Both the position numbers and the translations under genes were made by a program. A stretch of DNA of 64,000 nt, from assembly GCA_900095875.1 (NCBI GenBank), contig LT608311.1, positions 620,001 through 684,000 of the forward strand, in the 5' to 3' direction. The notes beneath the pieces were generated by a model. It worked only from the letters and a program-made list of their open reading frames with translations, was not told where the DNA came from and searched no databases. This DNA comes from Caecibacter massiliensis (GTDB lineage: Bacteria > Bacillota > Negativicutes > Veillonellales > Megasphaeraceae). This document shows, in pieces, positions 55,159 through 64,000 of this stretch (within the stretch, counting starts at the first letter, position 1; every line of letters begins with the position of its first letter).

Positions 55159-56599
55159 AGAAAAAATACACCGGCTGCCGCTATTTACACTGCCGCTTTT
55201 TGCAAAAATGGTACTCCTCTATTCGTTTATCGTCTTCATCATCCTGCTCATCGTGTCGGTCATCACCGTCACGAGTGTGCATTTTATCATGGGGCGTTCC
55301 ATTGAACGGGATTTATACTCCAGCGCCCAGTCGGCTATGGAATATCTCGATAAGAGCGGACAGATTGACTCTTCAGTCTTTACCCGGTCCAACCTTCAGC
55401 CGTTTGTCAATCTCCAGGTATATGATGCTGCCGGCCGGTTGATTCTGGATAACGGACCGGCTCATACCATCAAAAATCTGAGTGACCGGTACATTGATGA
55501 TACAGTCCGGAGCAATAACGAAATACCCCTTCCCGAATCCATTCAGGGAAACGAAACGAGTTCCTATGCCTATTATAAAAAATGGTACAGTGCCGACAAT
55601 AAACTGTACTATCTCCGCTTTTCCCGCGTGCCCGACAAGGAAAATGCTTTTATATCCTTATTATCCAAGCAGCTCGTCGCTTCCGTGCTTGTCAGTCTGA
55701 TTCTGACCATCTTTTCCGGTATGTATCTCATGCGCAAGTCCCTGGCTCCCCTGAAGCTGATCAATGAAACGTTGAAAAGTATTGAAGTCCACAAACTGAG
55801 CCAGCGTATCGTCATTCCGAAAGAAGCGGAAAACGGCATCGAAATCCATAACCTGGCCCAATCTATCAACCAGGCGCTGGACCGCATTGAATACGGATAC
55901 AAGCAGCAGCAGCAATTCATCAGCAATGCATCACATGAGCTTCGCACTCCCCTTACCGTCATCAGCGGCTATATCAATCTCCTGGACCGCTGGGGAAAAG
56001 AAGACCCGAAAGTCCTCGATGAAAGCATTCAGGCTATCCAGTCTGAAACGGAATATATGCGTCAGCTCATTGAACGGCTCCTGTTTTTTGCCCGTTCGAC
56101 TACAGGTACCCTGGAAGCACATTTCATGGTCATCGACGCATCGGAATTACTGGAAGAAGTGTATAACGGCGTTCTGCTCATTGCCGAAGAGCGGGAAATT
56201 CTCCTCGGCCGCAACGATAAGGCTTCCATCTACGCCGAACCGGGCAGTGTCAAGCAGATGCTCCGTATCTTTATCGACAACGCCATAAAATATACACCGT
56301 CCGGCGGCTATATCTATTTATCCTGCGAAGCCGATGAAAAGCAGGTATGTTTTAAAGTCCAGGATACGGGTATCGGAATTCCCAAAAAAGATCTGGAACG
56401 GGTCTTTGAACGATTCTACCAGGTTGATTCCTCTCGTACCAAAGAAACGGGAGGTTCCGGTCTGGGCCTTTCTATCGCCAAATACATTGCCAAGGGAAAC
56501 AATGCCCGTCTGGAACTGACCAGTGAGCTCCATAAAGGAACGACGGTAACGGCTATCTTTCCCCGTCATTATGAAACGAAAAAAGACACTGATAAATAA
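55142..56599 (+). CDS. Sensor histidine kinase (ArlS-like)
   Basis: 485 residues. Two membrane helices (about 22-48 and 177-197) flank a 130-residue extracytoplasmic domain, followed by HAMP (198-250). The phosphoacceptor His265 is in SNASHELRTPLTVISGYI. Catalytic boxes are IFIDNAIKYTPSGG (N), DTGIGIPKKD (G1), FERFYQVDSS (F) and GGSGLGLSIAKYIA (G2). The signal is unknown. The gene overlaps the regulator gene, so they are translated together. Neighbouring surface-protein genes are possible targets, as inference. Confidence 0.92.
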   Translation: MWQKIKEKIHRLPLFTLPLFAKMVLLYSFIVFIILLIVSVITVTSVHFIMGRSIERDLYSSAQSAMEYLDKSGQIDSSVFTRSNLQPFVNLQVYDAAGRLILDNGPAHTIKNLSDRYIDDTVRSNNEIPLPESIQGNETSSYAYYKKWYSADNKLYYLRFSRVPDKENAFISLLSKQLVASVLVSLILTIFSGMYLMRKSLAPLKLINETLKSIEVHKLSQRIVIPKEAENGIEIHNLAQSINQALDRIEYGYKQQQQFISNASHELRTPLTVISGYINLLDRWGKEDPKVLDESIQAIQSETEYMRQLIERLLFFARSTTGTLEAHFMVIDASELLEEVYNGVLLIAEEREILLGRNDKASIYAEPGSVKQMLRIFIDNAIKYTPSGGYIYLSCEADEKQVCFKVQDTGIGIPKKDLERVFERFYQVDSSRTKETGGSGLGLSIAKYIAKGNNARLELTSELHKGTTVTAIFPRHYETKKDTDK

Positions 56600-56616
56600 T
56601 TTTCATCCTGACAATC

Positions 56617-56649
56617 AGCAGGGGCTGTCTTAAAAAGGCAGCCCCTGCT
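56617..56649. terminator. Terminator between convergent kinase and WG-repeat genes
   Basis: An 11-base perfect stem (AGCAGGGGCTG / CAGCCCCTGCT, arms 56617-56627 and 56639-56649). T-runs are weak on both sides. Confidence 0.65.
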
Positions 56650-56663
56650 ATTTATATATGACC

Positions 56664-58151
56664 TTATAAAATTTCTATTTCTTTATACTGCGGCCGGATC
56701 AGCCATTCTCCTTTACTGTTCATGATGCCCCAGACATCACCTGACTTGACGGCACTGACACCATGGCGGAAGGACGAAACGACCTTTATTCCCCCTTCAG
56801 GAGCCGTATATACCGTCTTCCCTTCCGCATCAATAATTTCGTACTTCTTACCTATCTGACACCAGGCATAGGGCTCCGCCAGATACGGCACGATTTTCAC
56901 CGTTTCCTGCCAGTAGTGAACTACCTGACCTGTTTCCTGGTTTACCAGGAAACACTGATTCCCCCGCTTCAGAAACATACGGTCAGCCCCTAAAAAATCA
57001 ACCTTTTCGTATTGGAAAGGAAGGATTTGTCGTCCATCAGACAGGCTGAATACGCCTAGTCCACCTGATTCTTTATCTTTTAATGACACCATGCCATTCC
57101 AGTCATCCATCATTCCTGGCCCTACTTCGTACCGGCCCGGTTCAATAATATACTTTCCATCTCTGCCAATAAAAGCCAGCAGTCCCTTATCTTTGACAAA
57201 TGTCCCCCAGGCTGTCATAGGATAAACTTCATCTAACCGGCTGTCGATAACTATCCGGCCGGTCCGGTCAATATATCCCCGTTTCACGCCGTCATAGGTC
57301 AGCGGTTCTATTTCGCCACCATAATAACCACGGTTTACGTCTGAGCCGACGAGCGCTCCTGCCAGGAGTCCCCAGTTAAAATGATTGATTTTACGCTGGT
57401 ATTCTGCTAGTCCGTCATGATACGGGAATATCCTGTCATAGGGCACGGCAAATAGTTCCTTACCGGAGCGGTCAATGGCAATCTTACGGCCATTTTCATC
57501 CCGTACAAAGGCAATGCCTTCGCTAAAAGGTGTCAGAATTTCCTTATATACCGGCTCAGACACCACGATACCATTGGCGTCACGGATACCATACCGGCCT
57601 TTTTCCTGAAAAAATACGGGCCCACCGCTTTCGTTTTCTGATACTGGCAAGGTCACGGCAGTCCCCGTCTTATCAATATAAGCTGTTTTATTCCCTTTTA
57701 CCGATAAAAAAACGCCCTGCCCGGCATAAGATAACTTCTTATACGACGCTGGCAGTAAAACCGTACCATCCGTTCCTAACAGGCCCCATTTTCCATTTTC
57801 TTTATAGCGGGCCAGAACGCCCTGTTCATAATTGAGGCTGTATTCATTGCGTATGTTTTCCCGTAAAGACTGCACAGGAGCAGGCAGTTTATTTTTCGCT
57901 ATATAGGGAAAAAGGACAGCCCCTGTGCCCGAAGCAGATGGCGTATGTATACTTACATCGGAATGGGTGATCGTGCGACTGCTTTTTTCATGGGTCTCTT
58001 CCACTGTCACCGTCGATGATGACGACTCCCTGTGCATCCAGGTATAGCTTTCTGCAGGGCGCTCCGCTGCTTGGGCGGGCGACAGCAGTCCGCTGCTGAT
58101 ACTGGCCATGATGGCAGCCGCTATGAGTGTTTTATTCAGTTGTATAGTCAT
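56664..58151 (-). CDS. Exported WG-repeat protein
   Basis: 495 residues with a clear signal peptide (LIAAAIMASISSGLLSPAQA-AER). The body is repeats of about 40 residues with Trp/Tyr-Gly cores: GKWGLLGTDGTVLLPASYKK, GRYGIRDANGIVVSEPVYKE, GRKIAIDRSG and the last DVWGIMNSKGEWLIRPQYKE. WG repeats make binding surfaces of unknown ligand. It faces the kinase gene convergently and is separated from the autotransporter gene by a terminator. No membrane anchor is visible beyond the signal peptide, so it is probably periplasmic or secreted. Confidence 0.82.
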   Translation of the reverse strand: MTIQLNKTLIAAAIMASISSGLLSPAQAAERPAESYTWMHRESSSSTVTVEETHEKSSRTITHSDVSIHTPSASGTGAVLFPYIAKNKLPAPVQSLRENIRNEYSLNYEQGVLARYKENGKWGLLGTDGTVLLPASYKKLSYAGQGVFLSVKGNKTAYIDKTGTAVTLPVSENESGGPVFFQEKGRYGIRDANGIVVSEPVYKEILTPFSEGIAFVRDENGRKIAIDRSGKELFAVPYDRIFPYHDGLAEYQRKINHFNWGLLAGALVGSDVNRGYYGGEIEPLTYDGVKRGYIDRTGRIVIDSRLDEVYPMTAWGTFVKDKGLLAFIGRDGKYIIEPGRYEVGPGMMDDWNGMVSLKDKESGGLGVFSLSDGRQILPFQYEKVDFLGADRMFLKRGNQCFLVNQETGQVVHYWQETVKIVPYLAEPYAWCQIGKKYEIIDAEGKTVYTAPEGGIKVVSSFRHGVSAVKSGDVWGIMNSKGEWLIRPQYKEIEIL

Positions 58152-58275
58152 AAACTCTCCTCTCTGTTCAAAACTAATAAAATATAGTGAAAATGCCTGT
58201 CATAATTACAACAACCAGTATATCAACAATTTTTCTTTTAATAAAGGCCGGACATAGTGTTAACCTATACCAAAA

Positions 58276-58308
58276 CAGGCATACGGATATTGTCTACCCG
58301 TATGCCTG
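58276..58308 (-). terminator. Terminator of the autotransporter locus
   Basis: Perfect 11-base stem (CAGGCATACGG / CCGTATGCCTG, 11-base loop) followed by TTTTGG on the minus strand. Confidence 0.82.
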
Positions 58309-58339
58309 AAACACATTTAGTATCTATTAAGCCATCTTA

Positions 58340-61300
58340 TCAGAAATTCCAGCGGATGCCGGCATCCCAAGACCAGTCTTTATGGAACTGGCCGCCACTG
58401 CTCCGTTCTACGTCCGCATAGAATTGGGTCGCCGTTCCGATCTGTGCCGATGCACCCAGACCGTATTCAAACCACGTGTCGCCGTAATCCCGGTTCAGGA
58501 ACAAATCCCCTTCATCATCGCTGAGGTGTACCTGTCCAGAACCGCCGAATTCATGGTACCAGTTAGCCTTGAAGAAAACCTGGGCCCTGCTGCTTTCGTA
58601 TCCGGCCCGGAGTCCGGCCCGGCCGACGGCGCTGCGGATATCCTGTTCATCGACGGTTACACCATTTCCCATAGACCATGATGCCTCGCTCAGCCAGCCA
58701 AGAGTGCCTTGTACCTGGGGTTCGACGAACCAGCCATGTCCCAGCTTTTTTTGTATCCGTATTCTGCTCCAAAGGAAAGGCCCGTATTATCGCCGTGGCC
58801 GCTGATGCCATCATGGGCAATCAGTTTATTGGTCAGCCGGTGCAGACGCAAGGCCAGATCGAGATAGGTCCCGTCTTTGCGGATCCGCGTATCATACCAT
58901 CCCAGAGCGTAGCTGTTCGTATCGCTGCGACTGCCAAAATAAGCCCCCCTGCCTTCCGTATAGCCAAAGCCAATTCCCTGATAGTGATCCTGTGTATCGC
59001 TGTGGCCTGCCAGCTGGTCATAGCCTACTTCATAGGTCGTATACCGGTCTTCAAAGGGGAACTGTCCGTTGCGGCGGATGGATGTCCCTTTTACCCGGGC
59101 CCAGATGCCTTCCTGCCCAGGTTCTCCTTTACGCAGGTCACCCATGCGGCGGAAGAGTGTGTCCTGTTCTGTGCGCCAGATATGGTAATTAATCCCATCG
59201 GCTCCCATGATGCCCCGCACCGTATGGGTATACTTACCATGGTCATCAGTGGGCAGTTTCTTAAAGCCTTTAATGTACCAGTCGGTGTTATATCCGTCCG
59301 TCACATCGTCTCCCCGGCCCGTTTCATGCGTATCCAGGAGAGTACGGTGAAAGAACAGCCAGTCCTCCGTATCGGGTACATAAAAACTTCCCTGTTCATC
59401 GCCCACACTGGCCAGAACAGAGCCGATAGCGCCATCAGTCCAGATGCCGTTCACGGCATGGAGCTGCAGTTCTGTCTTCCCCGTGTGAGAGCCTTTGACA
59501 TAGAGACGGTCATTCTGTGTCGTATTGCCTTCATGACCCATATAGACAGTGGCTCCATCCCCGGCGAAATTCCCTGTATACAGGCTCTGGTCAGTTGTAT
59601 TCTGATTCAGATGGATAATCCCCTTATCGGCCTGAAGTCTGGTAACTTTGGAATCGCCATCCAGATTCCAGACGGCACCGTCGTTGAGATGAAGGGTAAT
59701 CCCTGCATCAGAACTGATGCCATAATCGAGATTTTCATCCTCTATGGTTCCATCCAGCAGGGACCCGTTTCCCTGAAGGTACGCTTCCAGAGAACTGCCA
59801 GCATCGGCTGTCAGAACTCCGTCGATACTCCCGGTGCTGCCATCATGGCCGATAGTAACGGAACCGCCTCCGGAAGACCGGGCCGCATAGGTGCTGCCGT
59901 TGGCGGAAAGATCGTAGCTGCTGGCATCGAGAGTAATGGGAGCCTTTTGGGAAACGGACCAGATTTCTCCATTCACCACGGCATTTTCCGTGGCATTGTC
60001 TCCTATGGTCACGGGCATGGCATTGGCCTGTACAGCCCGCATGCCGCTGGCCGGGTCGATGAGGAGGTTCTGGCCCTGGAGATTCACGGCATTGGTGCTA
60101 TCCCCCAATGCCCAGATGCCGCCGTCAATCTGAAGCAGATTTGTCCCGTCATGGCCCAGGTTCACAGCACCACCGGTGGTCAGGATCAGGTTCTGATTTT
60201 TATTGGTCCCTTCGTAGATATGGATGATATCGCCATCCACAGAATACCCTCCATCGAGACCTACCAGCCGGCCGTCAATGCTGACATTGGAATCAGCTTC
60301 CCCGATGACCAGGGCATTATCCGCTGCACTCTGGATTACCAAAGCATCGTGAGTGTTGCTGTCCGGGTCCGTGGAAGTGCCGTCCTCATTGGTCTTCACC
60401 GTGGTACCCAGGGTCCCGCTGTCGGGAGCCGCCCCGTCGGTGATGGTGATGTTCTTCCCCATCACATCCATACAGGAAACGCCGTTGATCAGCAGCCGTC
60501 CTTTTGGCAATGGAATCGGATGTGCTTCCTTCAGGAGTCGTCCGGCCAATTTCCACAGATTTACTGCTGGCATTGGCATAAAGAGCCGTATGACCGGCAT
60601 TATCGAGGAGGACATTCTTACCGCCTACATACAGGACCGTATCCACGCCCGTGACGATTTCCCCGTTCACCGTGGTCTGGGCTGTATCTTCATCGCCTAT
60701 CTGGATGGAGGAACTGCCCCGGTCAGTAAGGGAAAAGGCATTCTTATTATTTTCGAAATCTCCTTTCAGGCCATTTACCGTAACGGCCTTGCTGCCCCGT
60801 AGTACGAAGGCATTGGATCCGTTGGTGAGAATATGGCCGTTTACTGTAGTCGTTTCCGTAGTGTCATCATTGCCAGACCAGAACCGGGAATCCGTAAAAT
60901 CCAGTGCCACGGCATTATACAAATCGCTGTAGGGATTATCACTGAAGGAAGGGGTCTTGGACGCATTGAAGACCAGATTCTTTCCGTTGAACCAGGCCAG
61001 TTCATCCTGATCAGAGGTCCCTGTCACGGCCACGGAACCATTTACCTTTATATCGGTTCCATTGCCACCGGCATAAAGTTTCCCTGTGCCAGTTTCTCCA
61101 TTACCACCGTAAGCAAGACGGATGGCGCTGGTATCATAGGAATCTTCATTCAGGGCATTTCCGATGGTCAGTTTGCTGGCTGCTTTCAGATTGAGTTCCG
61201 CTGCCCCGTTGAACTGAATTCCAGAAGCCAGATTGATTTCATCGGCATCCATGTTCACGTCACAGTCCGTCACGTGAAGGGACCGGTGGAAGTAACTACC

Positions 61301-62500
61301 ATCCGCATCCGGAGTCAGGGTAATGGTCTTCCCCGTAAGAGAGGCGGTCCCACTGTTGTCTACCTGAAGTTCCTGTGCTTTGATGTCGCCCTTATTTCCA
61401 TTTGGATTTTCTGCAATAAGGGTCAGGCTGGCATCTTTCCCCGTGGCATGGAGCAGCCCATCCGAAGAGATATTGGCGGCCTTCACCTTGACGCTGCCAT
61501 CGCTGGTCACGGAGAAATCCCCGGAAGCATCCACATTTCCGGCAGCAGTCACATCGATTCTGGCATGGCCCCCCACAGCGGCCAGAGCAGCATTGCGGTC
61601 CCAGGGACTGGAAGTCTGGCCATATTCCCCCAATTTCACATTTCCCCCGGCATTCACCGTGACGGAGGCAAAGGGAGCAGAGCTGGGAAGGTAGGATCCG
61701 GTCATGACCAGTCCGTTTTTGGCAGTCACATTGCCCCGGGCGTTGAAGGTCACCTGGGCATTGGATTCAGAAGCCTTAGTATTTCCAATGGACAGATTGT
61801 TCCCGGAAACAGTGATGGTATTCAATTGTGTTTCTCCCGTGGAAGCAGCCTGGGTCCCACCTACTCCGAATTCATCGATGGTGATGTCCCCGGCATTGGC
61901 GTTACCGATATTCACCGTACTGGAGCTGGATACGCCGAGAGACTGGATATGAAGGTCCCCGGTCATATATTGTGTTCCCAGGTTAATGGTACTGCCGTTA
62001 GCAGCATTGATTCCCTGGCTGCCGGTAATAGAGATAGTCCTGCCATCCATATTCACCGTCCCGCCTGCACTCTGTCCCCATGGCTGCATGGCATTGACGG
62101 TTGCCGCCGAAAGACTGTCCGTAACGGCATTTCCGGCTGTAATGAGACCGCCCGTGTTGAACCCGCCCGTAAAAGAAATGTTTTTCCCGAGGACCGTAGC
62201 ATCCCCGCCATTGCCTCCCCCGTAGTCTTCAATGATCACCTGATTCGTGGCATCCGTTCCGACCGTCACCTTATCCTGATTCCAGCCCTGAAGATGCTTT
62301 ACCGTAATGTGATTCCCTTCTGTGGCATCTCCGCTCCATTTATTCACATAATCATAAGTTCTGCCCGTATCCTGTGCGGAAGGATCTGCCGCCAGGGATA
62401 CGCTCCCTGACAGGCTCAGACACACGAGCAGAGCTAATATGGCCTGTTTTTGACAGGTGCAGTTTCTTTTTCTGTCCTTGTAATAACGATTTGTTTTTAT
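58340..62500 (-). pseudogene. Autotransporter adhesin gene, start codon lost and two frameshifts
   Basis: When the frames are joined, this is a type Va-like autotransporter of about 1,390 residues: signal region, a long passenger of beta-helix-like repeats, then a barrel ending WSWDAGIRWNF. Three defects are visible. The expected start, seven bases after AAAGGAG, is ATA (62498-62500) before KTNRYYKDRKR; the first usable codon is GTG at 62423-62425, which leaves a short signal peptide. A one-base gain in A4 (plus T4 at 60502-60505) shifts SIAK to a frame that stops; removing one A gives SIAKGRLLINGV. A7 (plus T7 at 58746-58752) shifts YKK; adding one A gives KKKLGHGWFVEPQVQGTLGW. Read error and phase switching are alternatives. 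Confidence 0.82.
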
Positions 62501-62611
62501 ATTATATCTCCTTTCAGCCCGTTCTTGCCGGGCAAGGACAGTCTTGTTATTATTAAATTTTTATGCACATATTATTGATTATTAATAATAAATATTTATT
62601 GTCATATTACT

Positions 62612-62639
62612 ATTATATCACGCCTGTCGGATCATGCAA
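62612..62639 (-). promoter_or_regulatory. Promoter of the autotransporter locus
   Basis: Minus strand: -35 TTGCAT, 16-base spacer, -10 TATAAT. The leader holds a 14-base AT palindrome (62587-62600) and a CTTGCC / GGCAAG hairpin (62524-62536) before the ribosome site. The rest of the 265-base gap is AT-rich with no gene. Confidence 0.68.
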
Positions 62640-62716
62640 TAAATCAGTCTGTTCCAGTAATATTATATACTTTACGCCTTATTATCGTTTTATGGCAAAA
62701 TACTCTGAATGCAAAA

Positions 62717-62750
62717 CAGGTCTGCTGCACCCGTAGGTACAACAGACCTG
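62717..62750 (-). terminator. Terminator of the YadA-like gene
   Basis: Arms CAGGTCTGTTG / CAGCAGACCTG (one G-U pair) followed on the minus strand by TTTTGC, 16 bases after the stop codon. Confidence 0.8.
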
Positions 62751-62765
62751 CTCAGACTGGCTATT

Positions 62766-64000
62766 CTATTGTTTTGCCGCTAATTGCTGAACCATGGCTT
62801 TTAATTCAGCGATTTCTTTATCTTGTTTTTCTACCTGGGCACGAAGGGTATCATTTTCCTGTAGTTTTTCATTCTGCTGTTCGACGACGGCCTTCAATTT
62901 CTGAATTTCTTTTGCCATCGCTACCCGCGATATCGTCATGGTCGTACCTTTACCGATTCTCCAGGCTACGCCGGCATTGAGCATGTTTTCCCCGCCGCCG
63001 AAACTGCCTCCGATGCTGACCATCGTATCTGCATTGGGACGGTAGAAGGCACCCAGTGCCGCTGCATTGGCATTTTTATAATGACCAAATCCGGCTGCAA
63101 AATCCCATTTTTCATCAGGATCGAATTCTAACGGATGCAGGGCCGCCAATGCCGATGCCCCGGCACCGACACGATTCATGCGGTTGCCCAGAGTATTGAT
63201 GGCATTGGTAACGCCATTGACCACGCCGCCCAGCTGGCTCACGTTCACCGCATCCGTAGGCTGGGTCCCGGGAGCCACATCGTGGATCTGCTGGCCGCCC
63301 ATGGAGACATTGCTGTTTGTGATTTCCACAGCATGGGTGCCTTCACCGCCGGCCGCGATCTTGATGCCGCTGCCGGTTACGGTGGTCCCGGCGGATCCGC
63401 TACTGTTATTGACAGTCAGGCCCTCGTTGTTCAGGGTGCTGTTTCCGGTGGTGACGCTGGTCAGCCCTGTAAGTTCACTGGACAGCTTGATGTCCAGGCC
63501 ATCGCCAGCGGCGTTCTTCACGACACCGATGTTGCCATCCGTGAGTTTCGTAGTATCCGCGCCACCGGACAGCTTCATGGATTCACCCAGGCCTCTGGAG
63601 ACGGTTTCTCCGTCGTCTCCGGCAAAGTTACGGCTGCCCAGCTTGCCGATTTCCGTCTTGGCAGCCTCACCGGCAAGGGTCTTCACATCGCCGATATTGG
63701 CCGCGTTGGTATTGTCGCTGTCGTCCCCGTTGACGATACCGCTCGCCACGTTGGTGATGTTCTTGTTGCCCGCATCGATGCCACTGCTATTGATGGTTAC
63801 GCCACCGGCCTTGAGAGAACCGTCAGTGCCAAGATCCACCTGGTTGTTCAGCTTGATGTCGATGGACTTGCCATCTTCCGAAACAGCCGTAGTGATATTG
63901 CTGTCCCCATGGATACCGATGGTACTGCCAAGGTCGGCTTTCGCCGCTTTCGTGCCGTCTCCATCAGCTGTAAGGCCAAAGCCGCCGCCCTGAGCCGACT
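62766..64000 (-). CDS. YadA-like trimeric autotransporter adhesin, 3' part (cut by window edge)
   Basis: The frame is open to base 64000, giving at least 411 residues. The passenger has Gly/Asn/Thr-rich head and stalk repeats (for example GSTIGIHGDSNITTAV and GNKNITNVASGIVNGDDSDN) and a neck motif (HDVAPGTQPTDAVNVSQL). The YadA anchor follows (MNRVGAGASALAALHPLEFD, then GAFYRPNADTMVSIGGSFGG and MLNAGVAWRIG). Unlike classic YadA, about 55 residues of coiled coil (AKEIQKLKAVVEQQNEKLQ, then EKQDKEIAELKAMVQQLA) follow the barrel. The product should stick to surfaces or cells. Confidence 0.9.
   Translation of the reverse strand, partial: SAQGGGFGLTADGDGTKAAKADLGSTIGIHGDSNITTAVSEDGKSIDIKLNNQVDLGTDGSLKAGGVTINSSGIDAGNKNITNVASGIVNGDDSDNTNAANIGDVKTLAGEAAKTEIGKLGSRNFAGDDGETVSRGLGESMKLSGGADTTKLTDGNIGVVKNAAGDGLDIKLSSELTGLTSVTTGNSTLNNEGLTVNNSSGSAGTTVTGSGIKIAAGGEGTHAVEITNSNVSMGGQQIHDVAPGTQPTDAVNVSQLGGVVNGVTNAINTLGNRMNRVGAGASALAALHPLEFDPDEKWDFAAGFGHYKNANAAALGAFYRPNADTMVSIGGSFGGGENMLNAGVAWRIGKGTTMTISRVAMAKEIQKLKAVVEQQNEKLQENDTLRAQVEKQDKEIAELKAMVQQLAAKQ

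Noticed and set aside
58678-62410. Two long plus-strand open frames opposite the autotransporter gene
   Set aside because: Both mirror repeat-rich passenger sequence on the minus strand and show no start signal or family resemblance.

Overview
The window comes from a diderm member of the Firmicutes, most likely the Negativicutes (Veillonellales; a Megasphaera-like genus fits, but genus is inference). Housekeeping gene order is Firmicute-like: scpA-scpB-rluB-cmk, a rodZ-like gene with cinA-recA near rny, lspA-rluD-pyrR, and 6S RNA beside rarA. The same DNA also encodes a complete outer-membrane toolkit: LpxD, an LpxL-type acyltransferase, Skp/OmpH proteins, BamA, TamB, TolC, MlaDEF and two kinds of autotransporter. 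Almost everything is on the minus strand. Only a HAD phosphatase and a two-component system are on the plus strand.

Layout: 0-3.7 kb holds cmk (cut by the window edge), a flavoprotein, rluB, scpB and scpA. 3.7-4.3 kb is a five-tRNA operon (Asp-Phe-Gly-Cys-Leu in transcription order). 4.3-17.6 kb holds rny, recX-recA-cinA-rimO, an orphan solute-binding protein, a YgiQ-type radical SAM protein, a RodZ-like protein, ftsK and rarA, then 6S RNA at 17.7-17.8 kb. 18.9-36.7 kb is an outer-membrane biogenesis cluster, transcribed mlaE-mlaF-mlaD-tolC, then tamB, a sigma factor, a one-pass membrane protein, bamA, an unknown exported protein, three OmpH-like genes, lpxD and lpxL. 36.9-42.8 kb holds glpX, murA, an mreB-type gene, an exported lipoyl-like domain and an S55 peptidase. 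43.0-48.1 kb is a serine operon (serC-serA-phosphatase-serS) behind a T-box leader that has one specifier stem but two terminator units. 48.2-53.6 kb holds B12-type ribonucleotide reductase, an alpha/beta hydrolase, pyrR, rluD and lspA. 53.8-56.6 kb holds a 54-residue ferredoxin, a candidate structured small RNA and an ArlRS-like two-component system. 56.7-64.0 kb is surface-protein DNA: an exported WG-repeat protein, a damaged autotransporter gene and the 3' end of a YadA-like trimeric adhesin.

How it fits together: the central cluster combines building the outer membrane (LpxD, LpxL, BamA, Skp) with moving lipids across the envelope (TamB, MlaDEF). A sigma factor followed directly by a membrane protein with anti-sigma-like topology sits between tamB and bamA. 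This pair is the best candidate for an undescribed regulatory system. Other points of interest are the tandem T-box, the small RNA at 54.1-54.3 kb, the MlaD protein with a barrel-like C-terminus, the multiply mutated autotransporter gene and the coiled coil placed after the YadA anchor. No rRNA, CRISPR array, insertion sequence or prophage was seen. All functions are read from sequence motifs and context; nothing was searched or folded by computer.
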